NCBI GenBank assembly: GCA_964541155.1
Contig: CAZIPC010000001.1
Location: forward strand, 124,001 to 188,000
From: UBA4416 sp964541155
Lineage (GTDB): Bacteria; Bacteroidota; Bacteroidia; B-17B0; Aurantibacillaceae
Direction: 5' to 3'
DNA length: 64,000 bases
In this document: one piece after another, positions 60,649 to 64,000 of the stretch
Layout: every line of letters starts with the position of its first letter
Position numbering within the stretch: the stretch's first letter is position 1
Position numbers and translations under genes: made by a program
Notes under the pieces: model-generated
The model's input: only the letters and a program-made list of their open reading frames with translations
Databases searched by the model: none
Told to the model about the DNA's origin: nothing

Positions 60649-61941
60649 TTATAAACTCCAATAGGTTAAAGTTTTCATTTTGTTTTTGTACATACCTTTT
60701 ATGTCAACTAATATACCTTTTGAAGAAAGTATGGATTTAAAGAATTTTTCATCTAATACTTTATATTCTTTATGATTTACAGCAACAATAACCCCATCAT
60801 ATCCTTTTGATAATTTATTTAATCCAAAACCATATTCATGTTTGAGTTCATTACTATCAGCATGAGGATCAACTATTTCAACTTTTACCCCAAATGATTT
60901 TAATTCTTTAACAATATCAGCTACTTTACTATTACGAATATCACTTACGTCTTCTTTAAATGTAGCGCCCATTACTAGTACTTTTGATTTTGAAATATTT
61001 TTTCCGGCGGCAATTATCTTTTTTACACAGTTTTTTGCAACATAAAATCCCATACTATCATTAACGTATCTTCCACTATTAATAACTCTAGCATGGTATC
61101 CTAATGATTCTGCTTTGTGAGTTAAATAATAAGGATCAACGCCAATACAATGTCCTCCAACTAATCCTGGCGAAAATTTTAAAAAGTTCCATTTTGTGCC
61201 AGCAGCAGCTAATACATCATAGGTATTGATGTTCATTTTATTAAAGATGATAGATAATTCATTCATTAAAGCAATGTTTACATCTCGTTGTGTGTTTTCT
61301 ATTATCTTAGCTGCTTCGGCTACCTTTATGCTTGGTGCACGATGTGTTCCTGGCTCTACAATTATTTCGTAGGTTTTAGCTATTTCTTCTAAACTTTCTT
61401 TATCGCAACCTGAAACAATTTTTAAAATTTTTGTAATGGTATGTTCTTTATCTCCTGGATTAATGCGTTCTGGCGAATACCCAACTTTAAAATCTCTAAC
61501 GAACTTTAATTTTGATTCTTTTTCTAATACAGGTATACAGTCATCTTCGGTGCATCCTGGGTAAACGGTAGATTCATAAATTACATAATCTCCTTTTTTC
61601 AAAACTTTTCCAACTGTTGCTGATGCACTAACCAATGGTTTTAAATCGGGTAAATTATGTTCATCAATAGGTGTAGGAACTGCAACTATAAAAAATTTGG
61701 CTTTTTTTAAATCTTCTAATTTATGTGTAAATGTAATGTCTGAATTCTCAAAATCTTTTTTTGTTAATTCGCTACTGGGGTCAATTCCTTTATTCATTAA
61801 ATTAACGCGTTCGGCGTTAATATCAAAGCCAATTACTTTTACTTTTTTTGCAAATGCTAACGCTATTGGTAAACCAACGTATCCTAAACCTATAACGGCA
61901 ATAGTTGCTTTTTTATCCAGGATGTCTTTATATATTCCCAT
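60649..61941 (-). CDS. UDP-N-acetylhexosamine 6-dehydrogenase (WbpA/WbpO/TviB-like)
   Basis: A 430-residue NAD-dependent enzyme that oxidises C6 of a UDP-N-acetylhexosamine. It has the Rossmann IAVIGLGYVGLPIALAF (14-30), FIVAVPTP, STVYPGC, the catalytic C265 in LVGGHCIGVDPYYL and MGATFKEDVSDIRNSK. Length is typical. With the next two genes it matches the start of a UDP-diacetamido-uronic acid pathway (WbpA, WbpB, WbpD), but the aminotransferase WbpE and the epimerase are not in the window. Sixteen bases separate it from the oxidoreductase gene. Confidence 0.9.
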   Translation of the reverse strand: MGIYKDILDKKATIAVIGLGYVGLPIALAFAKKVKVIGFDINAERVNLMNKGIDPSSELTKKDFENSDITFTHKLEDLKKAKFFIVAVPTPIDEHNLPDLKPLVSASATVGKVLKKGDYVIYESTVYPGCTEDDCIPVLEKESKLKFVRDFKVGYSPERINPGDKEHTITKILKIVSGCDKESLEEIAKTYEIIVEPGTHRAPSIKVAEAAKIIENTQRDVNIALMNELSIIFNKMNINTYDVLAAAGTKWNFLKFSPGLVGGHCIGVDPYYLTHKAESLGYHARVINSGRYVNDSMGFYVAKNCVKKIIAAGKNISKSKVLVMGATFKEDVSDIRNSKVADIVKELKSFGVKVEIVDPHADSNELKHEYGFGLNKLSKGYDGVIVAVNHKEYKVLDEKFFKSILSSKGILVDIKGMYKNKMKTLTYWSL

Positions 61942-61957
61942 AAATGTTTAATAATCT

Positions 61958-62989
61958 TTATTTGTTTTTGATAACAGTATCGGGTCTTAATTGATATATT
62001 CGTTCAATAATATCTACAACTTTTAACCCTTCTAGTGCGTTTGTTGTAATTTTTGTTTTTCCTGTAATTGTATCAACTACATTTTCAATTACATTATGAT
62101 GGTTGTTAGCTGAGCCTTTATAAGCTCCATAATCATTTGCTGGATTTGTTTCAGCAAGTACAGGCATTTTATAATCTTTAATATTACATACATCAACCTG
62201 ATCCATGTATTGTCCACCAACTTTTATACTTCCTTTACTTCCCACTATAGTTAATGATGATTCTAAGTTTTTATCCCATACTGCTGTAGAATAGTTAATA
62301 CTACCCATTCCTCCATTAATAAAATCAAAACTCACAAATCCACTGTCTTCAAATGCTGTAGATTGTTGATGGTTAAAGTCGGCAAATTTCGCTTGGATAT
62401 TTTTAATATCTCCAAATAGCCAATACATAATATCAATCCAGTGAGAAAACTGTGTAAATAAAGTTCCTCCATCTAAATTCTCAGTGCCTTTCCATCCTCC
62501 AGCTTTATAGTAACGTTCATCTCTGTTCCAATAACAATTTAATTGAACCATGTATATATCTCCTAATGTTTTGTTATCAATAATTTCTTTTAACCAAACG
62601 CTTGGAGGAGAATAACGATTTTGCATAACACAAAAAACAGTTTTGCTATGAGATAATGCTGTGTAAATAATTTTTTCACAATCTGCTTTACTAAGAGCCA
62701 TTGGTTTTTCTACAACAATGTGTTTGTTAGCTTCTAAAGCTTTTAACGAATGTTCTGCATGAAGTCCATTTGGAGTACATACGTTTATTACTTCAATTTC
62801 GGGATGATTTTTTAATAGTTCATCAACTGAAGAATAAAATTTTTCTTGTAAATTATCTAAGCTTAATTTCTCTATAGGAGCAACGTCACACACGGCTATC
62901 AATTCGCAATTTGGATTTCTACGAATCATTTCTGCGTGTCGCTTTCCGATGTGGCCTTGACCAATAACTCCGAATTTAATTTTTGTCAT
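61958..62989 (-). CDS. Gfo/Idh/MocA-family oxidoreductase (WbpB/WlbA-like)
   Basis: A 343-residue NAD(P)-dependent sugar oxidoreductase. The Rossmann motif GVIGQGHIGKRHAEMI (about 7-22) is followed by VVEKPMALSKADCE with the catalytic Lys (about 93-106) and the GGTLFTQFSHWIDIMYWLFG block with the catalytic His/Asp pair. It probably oxidises C3 of a UDP-N-acetyl-glucuronic acid, judging by its neighbours; the family alone gives only class. It lies 1 base after the acetyltransferase gene, so coupled translation is likely. Confidence 0.88.
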   Translation of the reverse strand: MTKIKFGVIGQGHIGKRHAEMIRRNPNCELIAVCDVAPIEKLSLDNLQEKFYSSVDELLKNHPEIEVINVCTPNGLHAEHSLKALEANKHIVVEKPMALSKADCEKIIYTALSHSKTVFCVMQNRYSPPSVWLKEIIDNKTLGDIYMVQLNCYWNRDERYYKAGGWKGTENLDGGTLFTQFSHWIDIMYWLFGDIKNIQAKFADFNHQQSTAFEDSGFVSFDFINGGMGSINYSTAVWDKNLESSLTIVGSKGSIKVGGQYMDQVDVCNIKDYKMPVLAETNPANDYGAYKGSANNHHNVIENVVDTITGKTKITTNALEGLKVVDIIERIYQLRPDTVIKNK

Positions 62990-62990
62990 T

Positions 62991-63569
62991 TTATGAAATT
63001 CTTTTTACAATGTTATTTTCTAATTGATATGTTTGCCCACTTTCATAACAGGTAGCTTTCCCATTTGAGTCAAATTCTAAACGATGCCCAAATTCACTCA
63101 TCCATCCAATTTGACGAGAAGGATTTCCAACAACTAATGCATAAGCAGGAACTGTTTTAGTAACAACAGTACCAGCCCCAATAAATGCATATTTCCCTAT
63201 ATCATGTCCACAAACAATAGTGGCATTAGCGCCTATGCTAGCTCCTTTGCCTACGTGAGTTTTAGCGTATTCTGATTTTCTATTTACGGCACTTCGTGGA
63301 TTAATTACATTTGTAAAAACCATCGAAGGTCCTAAAAATACATCATCATCACAAGTTACACCTGTGTATATTGAAACATTGTTTTGAACTTTTACATTTT
63401 TTCCTAAAATTACTTCAGGAGAAATAACAACGTTTTGACCAATGTTACAATTCTCTCCTAAAACACACTGAGGCATAATGTGACTAAAGTGCCATATTTT
63501 AGTTCCTTTTCCAATATTACAGCCTTCATCAATTATTGCTGAGGGGTGAGCAAAGTATGTTTGTTCCAT
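62991..63569 (-). CDS. Left-handed beta-helix N-acetyltransferase (WbpD/WlbB-like)
   Basis: A 192-residue acyltransferase built of hexapeptide repeats, e.g. CNIGKGTKIWHFSHI, NCNIGQNVVISPEV and GKNVKVQNNVSIYTG. It also has the VCGHDIGKYAFIGAGTVVTK block. Trimeric enzymes of this class add an acetyl group to UDP-amino-uronic acid. It leads the minus-strand run of three sugar genes; a TAagTTTG box at 63586-63593 is 16 bases before the ATG. Confidence 0.88.
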   Translation of the reverse strand: MEQTYFAHPSAIIDEGCNIGKGTKIWHFSHIMPQCVLGENCNIGQNVVISPEVILGKNVKVQNNVSIYTGVTCDDDVFLGPSMVFTNVINPRSAVNRKSEYAKTHVGKGASIGANATIVCGHDIGKYAFIGAGTVVTKTVPAYALVVGNPSRQIGWMSEFGHRLEFDSNGKATCYESGQTYQLENNIVKRIS

Positions 63570-63585
63570 AGTTTATTTAGACCAA

Positions 63586-63593
63586 CAAACTTA
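63586..63593 (-). promoter_or_regulatory. -7 promoter element of the nucleotide-sugar gene run
   Basis: An exact TAnnTTTG (TAagTTTG) on the minus strand, 16 bases before the acetyltransferase ATG. No -33 TTG at usual spacing. Confidence 0.4.
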
Positions 63594-63669
63594 ATAAATA
63601 ATACTGAATTTGGGCAATTTTTATGTACTTTAAATAAAAAAAGATAACATTGCTAAAAATATTTTAAAG

Positions 63670-64000
63670 TTGAGTTTTAGATTAAATATAAAATATTATT
63701 TAGTTCATAGTTTGGGATTTACAAATAAGGAGGCTATTAGAGCTATTGAACAAAGAAAATTGATAGTAAATGGTACTGTAGTTACTGAAAATATTGAATT
63801 TAATGACACATGGGAAATTTATTATGAAGATAAATTACTTAAACCAAATACACCTTTTATTTATATAGCATTATATAAACCCAGAGGCATTGAAACTACC
63901 AATAATACAACTATTTCAAATAATTTAACAACCGTTTTTAAATTTGAAAAACATCTAGGATATGCCGGACGCTTGGACAAAGAGTCGGAGGGATTATTAA
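63670..64000 (+). CDS. RsuA/RluB/E/F-family pseudouridine synthase, N-terminal part (runs off the window)
   Basis: Isomerises a uridine of rRNA to pseudouridine. The 110 visible codons have an S4 RNA-binding domain (YYLVHSLGFTNKEAIRAIEQ, about 9-28, then KLIVNGTVV). Next are the catalytic-domain entry YIALYKPRGIETT and the catalytic motif GYAGRLDKESEGLL at the window edge, where the Asp is the nucleophile. No ATG precedes the S4 domain; an in-frame TAA lies 39 bases upstream, and TTG at 63670 is the best start, although ATT or ATA codons also precede it. The gene continues beyond 64000. Confidence 0.85.
   Translation, partial: MSFRLNIKYYLVHSLGFTNKEAIRAIEQRKLIVNGTVVTENIEFNDTWEIYYEDKLLKPNTPFIYIALYKPRGIETTNNTTISNNLTTVFKFEKHLGYAGRLDKESEGLL

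Noticed and set aside
1..64000. Whole-genome reassignment of TGA (to Trp or Gly)
   Set aside because: Every gene other than efp is full length with no in-frame TGA, so wide reassignment is not supported; only the single efp codon and the lack of TGA stops remain unexplained.
1..64000. Search for insertion sequences, prophage, CRISPR arrays, toxin-antitoxin or restriction systems
   Set aside because: No transposase, integrase, terminal repeats or regularly spaced repeats were found; base composition and gene types are uniform along the window.

Overview
The window is AT-rich bacterial DNA (by eye about 30 % G+C) from a member of the phylum Bacteroidota, most like the Flavobacteriia and their relatives. 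The evidence is the gene content: type IX secretion (T9SS) parts (PorX, a PorP/SprF-like protein, cargo with type A and type B C-terminal sorting domains), Bacteroidota-only families (DUF4270, DUF4835, DUF3078, DUF6913), the gene order bamD-rpoZ-coaBC-DUF4835, no obvious Shine-Dalgarno sequences, and the Bacteroidota -7 promoter element TAnnTTTG in front of many genes. Nothing looks like a plasmid, prophage, insertion sequence, CRISPR array or tRNA/rRNA locus. This is chromosome packed with mostly housekeeping genes. I count 56 protein genes, of which the first (purC) and the last (a pseudouridine synthase) run off the ends.

Layout. 1-6.4 kb: purC (partial), a GT4 glycosyltransferase, a DUF4270 lipoprotein and a short glycogen-synthase-like protein on the minus strand, divergent from panC-glyS. 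6.4-13.9 kb: a thioesterase and VIT-family transporter, a small haem c lipoprotein, and a heavy-metal RND efflux set in which the inner-membrane pump is fused to its TolC-like partner, led by a small secreted protein. 13.9-19.5 kb: two unknown genes and a contiguous CPBP protease - M61 peptidase - LytS-type kinase - LytTR regulator unit. 19.6-27.3 kb: a di-haem peroxidase, lon, a cobalamin riboswitch driving a T9SS surface protein, upp, an EamA transporter and a BtuF-like binding protein. 27.3-31.3 kb: a PorP/SprF protein with a large repetitive T9SS type B adhesin. 31.5-40.6 kb: a CvfB-like S1 protein, a LolC/E-type permease, rbfA, a flavoprotein without its redox cysteines, an LTA-synthase-like enzyme and an M1 peptidase fused to an outer-membrane barrel. 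40.8-48.4 kb: DUF6913-dapA, two further enzymes, a ferredoxin with its reductase, rsmE and porX. 48.4-55.9 kb: DUF3078, the DUF4835-coaBC-rpoZ-bamD cluster and a large ABCG-type transporter. 56.0-64.0 kb: a PIF1-like helicase, efp, a 2-hydroxyacid dehydrogenase, queE and three nucleotide-sugar genes of the WbpA/WbpB/WbpD type.

How the genes work together. The T9SS theme links the regulator PorX with two exported cargo proteins and a PorP/SprF partner. Cobalamin acquisition is suggested by the riboswitch, its surface protein and the binding protein about 2 kb downstream. Envelope upkeep recurs (BamD, LolC/E-like permease, LTA synthase-like enzyme, M1-barrel protein, CPBP, M61).

The most unusual observation concerns stop codons. 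Of 54 genes with a visible end, 48 stop at TAA and 5 at TAG. Only one, elongation factor P, stops at TGA. That TGA replaces a conserved glycine codon and is followed in frame by the normal EF-P C-terminus and a TAA. I found no clear new multi-gene defence or biosynthetic system; the best leads are the EF-P/TGA anomaly, the riboswitch-controlled surface protein, the M1-barrel fusion and several enzymes with altered catalytic residues.
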